DNA of 64,000 nt, from positions 7,850,001 through 7,914,000 of the forward strand of contig NZ_FPJG01000006.1 in NCBI RefSeq assembly GCF_900119165.1. Reading direction: 5' to 3'. The first letter of the stretch is position 1. The number at the start of each line of letters is the position of its first letter. This DNA comes from Amycolatopsis australiensis. GTDB lineage: Bacteria > Actinomycetota > Actinomycetes > Mycobacteriales > Pseudonocardiaceae. Below are positions 39,493 through 47,518 of the stretch, piece by piece. The translations under genes were made by a program, and so were the position numbers. The notes under the pieces were generated by a model, which was not told the origin of the DNA, did not search any database, and worked only from the letters and a program-made list of their open reading frames with translations.

Positions 39493-40187
39493 TGCGAAGT
39501 CATCTTAACACCCAGGCCCCCCTCGCCCACGAGGTTTTGGGAGCGGTCCTGCAAGTGCGCTCGGACACACTGCGGGTGCTGCTGTGGCGGCGCGCGCTCG
39601 ACCCGCACCTGGGCCGCTGGTCCCTGCCGGGCGGCCGGCTGCGGCCCGACGAGGACGTCGAGACGTCGATCCGGCGCCAGCTCGCCGAGAAGGTGGACGT
39701 CCGGCAGCTCAAGCACGTCGAGCAGCTGGCGGTGTTCAGCGACCCGCACCGGGTGCCGGGGCCGCGGGTGGTGGCGACGGCGTTCCTGGGCCTGGTCCCC
39801 TCCGACGTCGACCCCGAGGTGCCCGAGGACACCGAGTGGCACGACGTCGCGAAGCTGCCGCGCACGGCGTTCGACCACGAGGCGATCGTGCTGCGGGCCC
39901 GCGACCGGCTGCGCTCCAAGCTCTCCTACACCAACCTCGGGTTCGCGCTGGCGCCCGACGAGTTCACGATTTCGGCGTTGCGCGGGCTGTATTCGGCGGC
40001 GCTGGGCTACCGCGTCTCGGCGACCAACCTGCAGCGCGTGCTTTCCCGGCGCGGCCTGCTGGTTCCGACCGGGCACACGGCGCCGCCGGGCCGCGCGGGC
40101 GGGCGGCCGGCGGCACTGTTCTCCTTCGCGGGCAAGGGCATGCAGATCACCGATCCGTTCGCGGTGTTCAAGCCGCCCAGCCGATGA
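39492..40187 (+). CDS. Nudix-domain regulator of NAD synthesis (NrtR-like)
   Basis: A 231-residue protein: N-terminal Nudix domain (about 12-140; [28 protein letters not shown], where the catalytic REXXEE Glu residues are largely replaced by RRQLAEK) and C-terminal winged-helix part (about 150-225; [38 protein letters not shown]). This is the NrtR architecture, a repressor of NAD biosynthesis genes that senses ADP-ribose-type ligands. Divergence from nadABC and the palindrome covering its own start support the role. GTG at 39492; longer in-frame starts lie inside nadA. Mycobacteria carry a Nudix gene (Rv1593c) at the same place. Confidence 0.85.
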   Translation: MRSHLNTQAPLAHEVLGAVLQVRSDTLRVLLWRRALDPHLGRWSLPGGRLRPDEDVETSIRRQLAEKVDVRQLKHVEQLAVFSDPHRVPGPRVVATAFLGLVPSDVDPEVPEDTEWHDVAKLPRTAFDHEAIVLRARDRLRSKLSYTNLGFALAPDEFTISALRGLYSAALGYRVSATNLQRVLSRRGLLVPTGHTAPPGRAGGRPAALFSFAGKGMQITDPFAVFKPPSR

Positions 40188-40227
40188 CCGTGCTGCGGGC
40201 GCCGCGTTCACCCCTTACCGTGGAGCC

Positions 40228-40944
40228 GTGACCGAGCCGGAACCGGAAAGCGACGCGACGACGACGATGCTGCCGTTGTTCCCGCTGCAGACGGTTCTGC
40301 TCCCGGGCACCCGGCTCCCGCTGCACATCTTCGAACCGCGCTACCGGCAGCTGACGGCGGACCTCGTGAGCGGCACCGTGCCGGGGCGCGAGTTCGGCGT
40401 GGTGGCGCTGCGCTCGTCGCTGACCCGCGAAGTCCGTGGTCTGGACCAGCTGCACGAGGTGGGCTGCAGCACGGTGCTCCGCGAGGCGAAACGCCTGCCG
40501 GACGGCCGCTTCGACGTCGTGACGGAGGCCCGCCGCCGCTTCCGCCTCCGCGAGCTGGACTGCACTTCGGCGCCGTACCTGATCGCCTCGGTGGAGTGGG
40601 TCGACGACGACCCGGTCGCCCCGTCCGGCGGCATGGCGGAGCGCCTGGCCACGGTGGCTCGCGCGGCCCACCAGCGGTACTGCGAAACGGCGTGGCGCAG
40701 CGACGACTGGCACGCGCCGCCCCCCGACACCGCCATGGCCGACCTGGCGTACCTGCTGGCGGCGGACTGCCTGCTGCCCCTGGAGGACCGCCAGCGGCTG
40801 CTGGAGGAACGCCACCCGCTGCGCCGCCTGCGCATCGCCTGCCGCCTGCTGACGCGCGAGGCGGGCTTCCTGGACACGCTGGGCGCGGTGCCGCTGCCGC
40901 CGGGCGAGCTCACCGACCTCAGCCGCCCGGCCAGCCTGAACTGA
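40228..40944 (+). CDS. LON substrate-binding domain protein
   Basis: A 238-residue protein made almost wholly of the N-terminal domain of Lon protease (LPLFPLQTVLLPGTRLPLHIFEPRYRQLTADLV, EFGVVALRS, VGCSTVLREAKRLPDGRFDVVTEARRRFRLRELD) and a helical extension (about 135-225), without AAA+ or protease parts. Stand-alone LonSB proteins are widespread in actinobacteria; their role is not settled. GTG at 40228, 40 bp after the Nudix gene, so it may be co-transcribed. Confidence 0.88.
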   Translation: MTEPEPESDATTTMLPLFPLQTVLLPGTRLPLHIFEPRYRQLTADLVSGTVPGREFGVVALRSSLTREVRGLDQLHEVGCSTVLREAKRLPDGRFDVVTEARRRFRLRELDCTSAPYLIASVEWVDDDPVAPSGGMAERLATVARAAHQRYCETAWRSDDWHAPPPDTAMADLAYLLAADCLLPLEDRQRLLEERHPLRRLRIACRLLTREAGFLDTLGAVPLPPGELTDLSRPASLN

Positions 40945-40953
40945 ACCCGGCGG

Positions 40954-41988
40954 TCAGGCGCCCTCGCCGTTGCCGTTGCCGAACTTGCTCCAGACCTTGC
41001 CCGCCGCACCCGACACGGCCTCCCCGACGTCGCTGAACACCTTCGTCAGCGGGTCGGCCGACGAGCTCCACGAGTCCTTGTAGGACTTGGCGGCGGACTT
41101 GAGGTCGTCCTTCCAGTCGGACGCCGGCGCGTCGTCGTCGCGGCGCGGGTAGTCGCCCGCGAGGATCGCGCGGTACTCCTCCGACGCCGCCCACTTCTGC
41201 AGCTGCGCCGCGCGGACCACCGCGAACGGGTGCGTCTCGGTCTCGACGAACTTCAGCTTGAGGAAGCTGTCGCGGATGTCCTCGACCGACTCGTACTCGC
41301 TCGCCTGCTGCAGGAACGACGGGATGTCGATGCGCGCCGGGTCGATGCCGCCCGCGACCTGGATCTGCGCGCGCAGCGCGGCCGTCGGGTCCTGGCCGCA
41401 GAGCAGGCCGGCGCGGTCGCACGACAGCTCCGCCTTGCGGTACCACTCGCGCAGGGCCGCGATGATCGCCCGGATGCCGAGCGCGCTGACCGGCGTCCAC
41501 GACATCGACAGCTGCAGGCCGATCAGGCGCACCATGATCGTGCGGTAGACCGTGTGCCCGGACAGCACGTGCCCCATCTCGTGCCCGATCGCGAACCGCA
41601 GCGACTCGTGGCTCATCAGCTCGACGAGCCCGGTGCTGAGCCGGATGAACGGCTCGTCCATCCCCACCGCCGACGCCTGGATGCGCGGGTCCTGGTAGAC
41701 GAACACGTTCGGCACGGACGGCAGGTCGAGCGTCTCGGCGCATTCGTGGCGCAGGCGGTCGAGCTCCGGGTACTGCTTCGGGCCCACGCGGATCGACGAC
41801 GCCAGCGCCATCAGCCGCTCGCCGCGCTCGTTGTAGAAGCCGGAAACGGCCTTGACGACCTGGGCGAAGCCGGGCACCGCGCGCAGCGTCGCGAGCGCGC
41901 CGCGGTCGACGGGGTGCTCGTAGGCGCGCGGGCTGATGCCCGGGAAACGGACGGCGTGGTGCCGCGAGACCTCGATGTCTTCAGTCAC
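40954..41988 (-). CDS. M48 family zinc metalloprotease
   Basis: A 344-residue protein with the HEMGH zinc motif (about residues 136-140) in SLRFAIGHEMGHVLSGHTVYR and a third ligand Glu probably in WYRKAELSCDRAGLL. A hydrophobic stretch IMVRLIGLQLSMSWTPVSALGIRAI follows, and the C-terminal 60 residues are polar and helical (DWKDDLKSAAKSYKDSWSSSADPLTKVFSDVGEAVSGAAGKVW). GTG 41988 is preferred (AGGGGG upstream; earlier start 42012 would extend over it). Likely a membrane-associated quality-control peptidase. Confidence 0.88.
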   Translation of the reverse strand: MTEDIEVSRHHAVRFPGISPRAYEHPVDRGALATLRAVPGFAQVVKAVSGFYNERGERLMALASSIRVGPKQYPELDRLRHECAETLDLPSVPNVFVYQDPRIQASAVGMDEPFIRLSTGLVELMSHESLRFAIGHEMGHVLSGHTVYRTIMVRLIGLQLSMSWTPVSALGIRAIIAALREWYRKAELSCDRAGLLCGQDPTAALRAQIQVAGGIDPARIDIPSFLQQASEYESVEDIRDSFLKLKFVETETHPFAVVRAAQLQKWAASEEYRAILAGDYPRRDDDAPASDWKDDLKSAAKSYKDSWSSSADPLTKVFSDVGEAVSGAAGKVWSKFGNGNGEGA

Positions 41989-42030
41989 TGGACCCCCTCT
42001 GGTCGAGGGCACCAGCCTAGGGCAGAACGC

Positions 42031-42627
42031 TCAGCCGAGGCGACGGCCGAGGTCGTCGCGGCCGTTCCAGGTCGCCAGGAGGCTGTAGGCGATCGTCACG
42101 CCGAGCGGGCCGGTGAGCAGCACCCACCACGACTCCAGGCGCGGGGCCAGCTCGATCACCGAACCGAGCGCCGGCGGGCTGCCGATGGCGTAGTGGCTGT
42201 TCGCCCAGCCGACGCCGAGCAGCATGGCGAGCGCGCTCGCGAGGGCGACGCCGAGCACCGCGGCGAGGAGCACGACCGGCCCGCGGCGCTCCCGCAGCAG
42301 CCAGACGACGATGCCGACGACGATGCCCAGCCCGAGCGTCAGGAAGCCGAAGACGGCGAGGTCGTCGAAGCGGTGCCAGCTCTCCAGCTCCAGCGGCCCC
42401 TGGGAGCCGTCCGCGCCGACGATGCGGACGCGTTCCGGCGGCGCGAGGCGCGACCAGGCGAAGGCGAGCGGGAAGCTCAGCAGGCTGAGGGTGCCGAGCA
42501 CGCTGACGGCGGGCAGCAGGTCGGCCTTGACGACGACCCGCGGCCGCCGCTCCCGGAACAGCACGGGCACCGACCACGGCCCGGCCACGGCCGACGGCCG
42601 GTGCGCGGGCCCCGACGACTCACTCAC
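42031..42627 (-). CDS. DUF2567-like membrane protein
   Basis: A 198-residue protein with about four transmembrane helices (ADLLPAVSVLGTLSLLSFPLAFAWSRL, LAVFGFLTLGLGIVVGIVVWLL, VVLLAAVLGVALASALAMLLGVGWA, WVLLTGPLGVTIAYSLLATW) and an extracellular segment APPERVRIVGADGSQGPLELESWHRFDD. GTG 42627 has AGGAGGG 7 bp upstream; the long upstream extension runs through the repeat and is not believable. In mycobacteria a similar membrane gene (Rv1591) lies in the same bio/nad neighbourhood. Confidence 0.78.
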   Translation of the reverse strand: MSESSGPAHRPSAVAGPWSVPVLFRERRPRVVVKADLLPAVSVLGTLSLLSFPLAFAWSRLAPPERVRIVGADGSQGPLELESWHRFDDLAVFGFLTLGLGIVVGIVVWLLRERRGPVVLLAAVLGVALASALAMLLGVGWANSHYAIGSPPALGSVIELAPRLESWWVLLTGPLGVTIAYSLLATWNGRDDLGRRLG

Positions 42628-42778
42628 CCGGACTCCCTCCTGCGACGGTGACACCCGGAGCTTCGCCCCGGCACGCGGTGACGACCGAGCCTCGGACGCG
42701 CCACGCGACAGAGGGTAACCGGTCCGCCCGCGAGCGCGGCGAACCACCGGCTGTGTCACCCAGGAGAGCCGCGCCCGC

Positions 42779-42960
42779 GAGACCCGCGGCAGCCGATCCA
42801 CCCACCAACGCACCGAACCACCGGCCGCGCCACCCGCGAGACCCGCGCCCGCGAGACCCGCGGCAGCCGATCCACCCACCAACGCACCGAACCACCAGCG
42901 CGTCGAACCACCGGCCGCGCCACCCGCGAGACCCGCGGCAGCCGATCCACCCACCGACGC
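42779..42960. repeat. About 75-bp imperfect tandem repeat in the gap before bsaP
   Basis: The motif GAGACCCGCGGCAGCCGATC begins at 42779, 42853 and 42928 (spacing 74 and 75), followed each time by CCACCCACC and GAACCACC-rich sequence. Together with partial copies it fills most of 42628-43004, where no gene is supported. The gap separates bsaP/bioB/bioD from the upstream-facing DUF2567-like gene. Confidence 0.8.
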
Positions 42961-43004
42961 GCCGAACCACCGGCCGCGCCAGCCGCGAGAGCCGTGGCGG
43001 CCGG

Positions 43005-43208
43005 TCAGCCGCTCGCCGTGTCGCCGTGGCGGCTGCAGCGGGCCGTCCAGCCGAGCGGGCTCACCTGGACCACCAGCCGCCGCGCGCAGAACGTGCAGTA
43101 GCGGGGCGGTTCCAGCGCCGTCCTCGGGTTGTGGCACTCCGGGTGGTCCGCCCCGCCCGGCGAGGGCCGTCCACAGTGGACGCAGTAGGCCGCCTCAGAG
43201 GCTGTCAC
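43005..43208 (-). CDS. bsaP: Biotin synthase auxiliary protein BsaP-like
   Basis: A 67-residue Cys-rich protein directly after bioB, overlapping its end by 14 bp. Cys pattern: C9-x2-C12, C25, C38-x2-C41 and C58 ([34 protein letters not shown]). Position and Cys pattern match the small protein after bioB in mycobacteria (Rv1590, BsaP), reported to be needed for biotin synthase activity and to hold an Fe-S cluster. Homology is judged by eye; a zinc-ribbon protein of another kind is the alternative. Confidence 0.75.
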   Translation of the reverse strand: MTASEAAYCVHCGRPSPGGADHPECHNPRTALEPPRYCTFCARRLVVQVSPLGWTARCSRHGDTASG

Positions 43209-44208
43209 TGAGCGCCTTGACGGGCATCTTCAGCTCGTCCAGCATCGCGAGGTCCGCCGCGGCCGGCCGGCCCAGGTTGGTCAGGTAGTTGCCGACGATG
43301 ATCGCGTTGATGCCGCCGAGCATGCCCTGCTCCGCGCCGAGGTCGCCGAGCGTCAGCTCGCGGCCGCCGGCGAACCGCAGCGTCGTGCGCGGCATCGCGA
43401 GCCGGAACGCCGCGACCGTCCGCAGCGCGTCGCGGCCCTCGACGATTTCGTAGTGCTCGTACGGCGTGCCCGGCTGCGGGATGAGGAAGTTCACCGGCAC
43501 CTCGTGCGGACTCAGCTCGGCCAGCTGCACCGCGAACTCCGCGCGCTGCTCGACCGTCTCCCCCATGCCGATGATGCCGCCGCAGCACACCTCCATCCCG
43601 GCCTCGGCGACCATCCGCAACGTCTCCCAGCGCTCTTCCCACGTGTGGGTGGTGACCACGTTGGGGAAGTGCGAACGCGCCGTCTCGAGGTTGTGGTTGT
43701 AGCGGTGCACGCCCATCTCGACGAGCTCGCCGACCTGCTCCTGCGTGAGCATGCCGAGCGAGCACGCGATCTGGATGTCGTTGCCGTCCGCGCGGATGGC
43801 CTGCACGCCCTCGCGGACCTGCGAGAGCAGCCGCTTGTCCGGTCCGCGGACGGCGGCGACGATGCAGAACTCGGTCGCGCCGGTCTCGGCCGTCTGCCGG
43901 GCGGCCTTGACCAGGTTCGGGATGTCGAGCCACGCCGAGCGCACCGGCGTCGGGAACCGGCCGGACTGCGAGCAGAAGTGGCAGTCCTCGGGGCAGCCGC
44001 CGGTCTTGAGGCTGATGATGCCCTCGACCTCGACTTCGGGTCCGCACCAGCGCATCCGCACCTCGTGCGCCAGTGCGAGCAGGTCGGGCAGCCGGTCGTC
44101 GGGCAGCCGCAGCACCTCGAGGACCTCGGCTTCGCCCAGGCCGACGCCGTTTTCGAGCACGTGCTCGCGCGCGTGGGCGAGGACGTCGGTGTCCGGGACT
44201 GCGGTCAC
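43195..44208 (-). CDS. bioB: Biotin synthase
   Basis: A 337-residue radical SAM enzyme inserting sulfur into dethiobiotin. The CxxxCxxC cluster motif is [16 protein letters not shown]; other signatures are [62 protein letters not shown] and [15 protein letters not shown], then [12 protein letters not shown]. Transcribed after bioD across a 72-bp gap and before bsaP. bioA and bioF are not in the window. Confidence 0.97.
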   Translation of the reverse strand: MTAVPDTDVLAHAREHVLENGVGLGEAEVLEVLRLPDDRLPDLLALAHEVRMRWCGPEVEVEGIISLKTGGCPEDCHFCSQSGRFPTPVRSAWLDIPNLVKAARQTAETGATEFCIVAAVRGPDKRLLSQVREGVQAIRADGNDIQIACSLGMLTQEQVGELVEMGVHRYNHNLETARSHFPNVVTTHTWEERWETLRMVAEAGMEVCCGGIIGMGETVEQRAEFAVQLAELSPHEVPVNFLIPQPGTPYEHYEIVEGRDALRTVAAFRLAMPRTTLRFAGGRELTLGDLGAEQGMLGGINAIIVGNYLTNLGRPAAADLAMLDELKMPVKALSDSL

Positions 44209-44280
44209 GGCGGCTCCTTGGTCGTCGGGAAGGCGTCCCTCATCGTGCCGGAAGGCGGCCCGGGACGACAGCGACGCAGG

Positions 44281-45006
44281 TCACTTCCCGGCGGAAGCGC
44301 ACCCGGCGAACAGCTCGGGGTCGAACTCACCGCCGAACCACGGCGAGAGCCCGGCCCGCGCGGCGGCCAGGAACTCCTCGGGCGAGGCCGTGCCGATCCC
44401 GGCGGGCAGCACGCCCAGCAGCGGCGCGCCGGCCGCGACCGGCAGGTCTTCGAGGTTGGACAGCGACGCGAGGTCCGGCTCGGCCGGCCAGGCGCCGATG
44501 ATCACGCCGGCGACGGTCAGGCCGCGTTTCGTGGCGACCTCGGCGGTGAGCGCGGTCGCGTTGAGCGTGCCGAGACCCGCTTCGGCGACGATGATCACGA
44601 GCGAGCCGAGCGACCAGGCGACGTCGGCGAGGCTGGCGCCGCTGCCGTCGAAGCGCACCAGCAGGCCGCCCGCGCCTTCGATCAGGGTCAGGTCGTGGTC
44701 GCCGTCCAGCTCCGACGCGGCCCGCGCGATCTCCCCCGGATCGAGGGTCGGCAGGCCGCTGCGCCGCGCGGCGGCCTCCGGCGACAGCGGATCCGGGTAG
44801 CGGCGCAGCTCGCGCGTGGTGACCTTGGCGCCCGCGAGGCGGAGGACGTCCTGCAGGTCACCGGGCTCATCGGGCCGGACGCCGGTCTGGGCGGGTTTCA
44901 GCACGGCGACCCGCTGCCCGCCGTCCACCGCCAGGGCGGCGATGGCCGCCGTGGTGATCGTCTTGCCGACCCCGGTCCCGGTCCCCGTCATCACCAGCAT
45001 CGTCAC
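44281..45006 (-). CDS. bioD: Dethiobiotin synthetase
   Basis: A 241-residue ATP-dependent carboxylase forming the ureido ring of dethiobiotin. P-loop MTGTGTGVGKTITTAAIAAL, substrate-binding KPAQTGVRPDEPGDL, and LIEGAGGLLVRFDGSGASLADVAWSLG are the DTBS signatures. First gene of bioD-bioB-bsaP. A long hairpin upstream separates it from the SulP gene. Confidence 0.95.
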   Translation of the reverse strand: MTMLVMTGTGTGVGKTITTAAIAALAVDGGQRVAVLKPAQTGVRPDEPGDLQDVLRLAGAKVTTRELRRYPDPLSPEAAARRSGLPTLDPGEIARAASELDGDHDLTLIEGAGGLLVRFDGSGASLADVAWSLGSLVIIVAEAGLGTLNATALTAEVATKRGLTVAGVIIGAWPAEPDLASLSNLEDLPVAAGAPLLGVLPAGIGTASPEEFLAAARAGLSPWFGGEFDPELFAGCASAGK

Positions 45007-45032
45007 GGACCATCAACATAGTGACTCCGGGG

Positions 45033-45070
45033 CCGGGCGTGCACGCGGGACGCCCCGCGCGCACGCCCGG
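45033..45070 (-). terminator. Terminator hairpin between the SulP gene and bioD
   Basis: Ten-bp outer arms (CCGGGCGTGC / GCACGCCCGG) with a further GCGGG/CCCGC inner stem, 4 bp past the stop of the SulP-carbonic anhydrase gene at 45074. Confidence 0.7.
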
Positions 45071-45073
45071 GCG

Positions 45074-47251
45074 TCAGGCTCCCGGCACGGCGACCGGGGC
45101 GCCGGCGGGCCGGAACGTCCGCGCGGCCGCGTCGAACAGGTACACCTGAGCGGTCCCGACGGCGAAGTACATGCCGGTGAGCTGCAGCTTCCCGGCGTCT
45201 TCGGCCGCGGTCACCGACGGATAGCCCCGCAGGTGCTCCAGCTGCTGGAGGACGTTGTGCAGGGCGAGCCGGTCGCCGTCGCGGTCCGGGACCGTGCCGT
45301 CGAGGGTCGCCGGGCCGGGGCGGTGCGCGCTCGGCTCCGCGTGCCGGAGCCAGATCTCCAGTGGCCCCGGCGGCGGACCTTCGGCCAGCGCCGCCATCGC
45401 CCCGCAGCCCGAGTGCCCGCACACGACGATCTCTTCGACACCGAGGACGCCGACGGCGTACTCGATCGACGCGTTCATCGACGGGTCGGCCTGGCCCGGC
45501 GGCACGAGGTTGCCGATGTTGCGGATGGTGAACAGGTCGCCCGGTCCGCTGGTCGTGATCAGGTTCGGCACGATCCGGGAGTCGCCGCAGGTGATGAACA
45601 GCGTGCGCGGACGCTGGCCGTCGGCGAGACCGGACAGCGTGTCACGCAGCAGCGGCGCCGCGCGGCGGTGGAACTCCGTCGCGCCGCGGCGGGTCTGCTG
45701 GGCCGGGATGCCTTCGACCGCCTGCCACGCCGACCACGGCGCGAGCCACCGCGGCACCGCCCGGCGCGCGGCCAGCCGCGACCGCGTCGGGCGGCCGGCT
45801 TTGCCCTCACCGAACCAGGGGTGGCCGACCTCGTCGACGTCCACGGTGCCGCCGGCGCGCTCGTGCGCCTGCTGCCAGGTGTGCAGGCTTTCGAACGCGG
45901 CGTGGTCGAGGTAGTCGACGACCAGCTCCAGCCGCACCGCGACACCGCCGGGGATGGTCCCGAGCACCTTCGCCAGCCGCGGCACCGACAGGAACGTCAG
46001 GACGCCTTCGACGACGACGCGCCAGGCGTCGCCTTCCCGTTCGACGTGGATGCCGGACCAGAGCGTGCGGCGCAGCATGAGGACCAGCGCCAGGCCGATG
46101 CCCGCGAGCACGCCGGTGAGCAGGTCGAACACGACGACACCGCCGAGGGTGAGCAGGTAGACGGGCAGGTCGCCGTGGGCCAGGACGGTCTTCATGTGCC
46201 CCGGGTCGACCAGCTTCGCGCCGACGTGCACCAGCAGCCCGGCCAGCGCCGCCAGCGGGATGCTCTCGATCAGCCCGGCCAGCAGGACGACGAACAGCAG
46301 CACCCACACGCCGTGCAGCACCGCCGACGCCCGGGACTTCGCGCCGGCCGCGACGTTGGTGGAGCTGCGGACGATGACGCCGGTGACCGGCAGGCCGCCG
46401 AGCGCGCCGGACACCATGTTGGCCGCGCCCTGGCCGGCGAGCTCCCGGTCGAGCCGGGCGCGCGGGCCGGTGTGCATGCGGTCGACCGCGACCGCGGAGA
46501 GCAGGCTTTCCACGCTGGCGATCAGGGCGATGGTGACGACGGCGAGCGCGAAGCCGGCCCAGCCGCCGTTCGGCAGCTGCGGGACGAGGTGGAGGTTCAG
46601 CAGGTCACCGGGCAGTTCGACGCGCGGCAGCGTCATGCCGGTGACGACGGACAGGACGGTGGCGACGGCGATCGCGGCCAGCGGCCCCGGCACGCGTCGC
46701 ACGGCTTCCGGCAGCTTCGGCCAGACGAGCAGGATCGCGATGGTGAGCAGGCCGACCAGCGCGGCCGAGTCGTGGTGGGCGACGATCTGGCCGGGCAGCT
46801 CGGCGACGTTCTCCACCGCCGAGCTCTGGGCCTTGCCGCCGAGGATGACGTGCAGCTGGCCGAGCACGATCGTGACGCCGATGCCGGCCAGCATGCCGTG
46901 CACGATGGCGGGCGAGATGGCGAGCGCGGCGCGGGCGATGCGGCTCAGGCCGAGCAGGATCTGCAGCGCGCCGGCGGCGACGGTGATCGCGCAGGTGACG
47001 GCCCAGCCGAAGGTGTCGATGGTTTCGGCCATGACGACGGTCAGGCCGGCGGCGGGCCCGCTCACCTGGAGCGCGGAGCCGCCGAGCGCACCGGCGACGA
47101 CACCGCCGACGACGGCGGCCACGAGCCCGGCGGCGACGGGCGCGCCCGAAGCCAGGGCGATGCCGAGGGACAGGGGAACAGCGACGAGGAACACGACCAG
47201 TGAGGCCGGCAGGTCGTGGCGGAGCACGGCGAGGGGTCTCATGATCGCCAT
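45074..47251 (-). CDS. SulP-family transporter fused to beta-carbonic anhydrase
   Basis: A 725-residue fusion. Residues 1-400 are an SLC26/SulP anion transporter core (LAVPLSLGIALASGAPVAAGLVAAVVGG, SGPAAGLTVVMAETI, GQGAANMVSGALGGLPVTGVIVRSSTNVAAGAKSRAS) with about 11-14 helices; a STAS-like stretch follows (VEGVLTFLSVPRLAKVLGTIPGG, LDHAAFESLHTWQQ). From about 530 a beta-carbonic anhydrase domain has the Zn ligands CGDSR and CGHSGCGAM. Such fusions are thought to move bicarbonate or sulfate while interconverting CO2 and bicarbonate. A close paralog lies 267 bp upstream. Confidence 0.93.
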   Translation of the reverse strand: MAIMRPLAVLRHDLPASLVVFLVAVPLSLGIALASGAPVAAGLVAAVVGGVVAGALGGSALQVSGPAAGLTVVMAETIDTFGWAVTCAITVAAGALQILLGLSRIARAALAISPAIVHGMLAGIGVTIVLGQLHVILGGKAQSSAVENVAELPGQIVAHHDSAALVGLLTIAILLVWPKLPEAVRRVPGPLAAIAVATVLSVVTGMTLPRVELPGDLLNLHLVPQLPNGGWAGFALAVVTIALIASVESLLSAVAVDRMHTGPRARLDRELAGQGAANMVSGALGGLPVTGVIVRSSTNVAAGAKSRASAVLHGVWVLLFVVLLAGLIESIPLAALAGLLVHVGAKLVDPGHMKTVLAHGDLPVYLLTLGGVVVFDLLTGVLAGIGLALVLMLRRTLWSGIHVEREGDAWRVVVEGVLTFLSVPRLAKVLGTIPGGVAVRLELVVDYLDHAAFESLHTWQQAHERAGGTVDVDEVGHPWFGEGKAGRPTRSRLAARRAVPRWLAPWSAWQAVEGIPAQQTRRGATEFHRRAAPLLRDTLSGLADGQRPRTLFITCGDSRIVPNLITTSGPGDLFTIRNIGNLVPPGQADPSMNASIEYAVGVLGVEEIVVCGHSGCGAMAALAEGPPPGPLEIWLRHAEPSAHRPGPATLDGTVPDRDGDRLALHNVLQQLEHLRGYPSVTAAEDAGKLQLTGMYFAVGTAQVYLFDAAARTFRPAGAPVAVPGA

Positions 47252-47426
47252 GCAACCGGAAATCAGGTGGAATGTCCGCTATGCGCCACTCGATCGTGTG
47301 AACATCTCGCCACAGTTAGCCTGAACGACACAAATCGGGCATCACGTTAACACCCCGTTCACGAGATCATTTTCTGTCAATCGACAGATATTTCCCGTGC
47401 GCCACAAGGGTTTGCGGCCGGTCCCG

Positions 47427-47513
47427 AGCGCCCCAATGTGGCCTTCGGTACGTCACACGCACCCAAGGCGGCCTTCGGTGCGTCTCACGCACCCAAGGCC
47501 ACATTGGGGCGCT
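47427..47513. repeat. Dispersed palindromic repeat, copy 2
   Basis: Nineteen-bp perfect inverted arms (AGCGCCCCAATGTGGCCTT at 47427-47445, complement at 47495-47513) enclose two direct repeats of the GGCCTTCGGTGCGT-type unit. Compared with copy 1 at 6944-7032 the arm has T for C on the left and the matching A for G on the right. It lies 6 bp from the stop codon of the SulP paralog at 47519, and copy 1 lies 9 bp from a stop codon; a terminator role is likely. Confidence 0.85.
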
Positions 47514-47518
47514 TCGGG

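Noticed and set aside
42620..43137. N-terminal extension of the DUF2567-like gene through the 75-bp repeat
   Set aside because: The extension is repeat-derived, and GTG 42627 has a strong Shine-Dalgarno sequence.
44816..47203. Plus-strand open frame of 795 codons opposite the bioD/SulP region
   Set aside because: Composition is Asp/Gln/His/Arg-skewed and lacks motifs; the opposite strand encodes recognised fusion proteins over the whole length.
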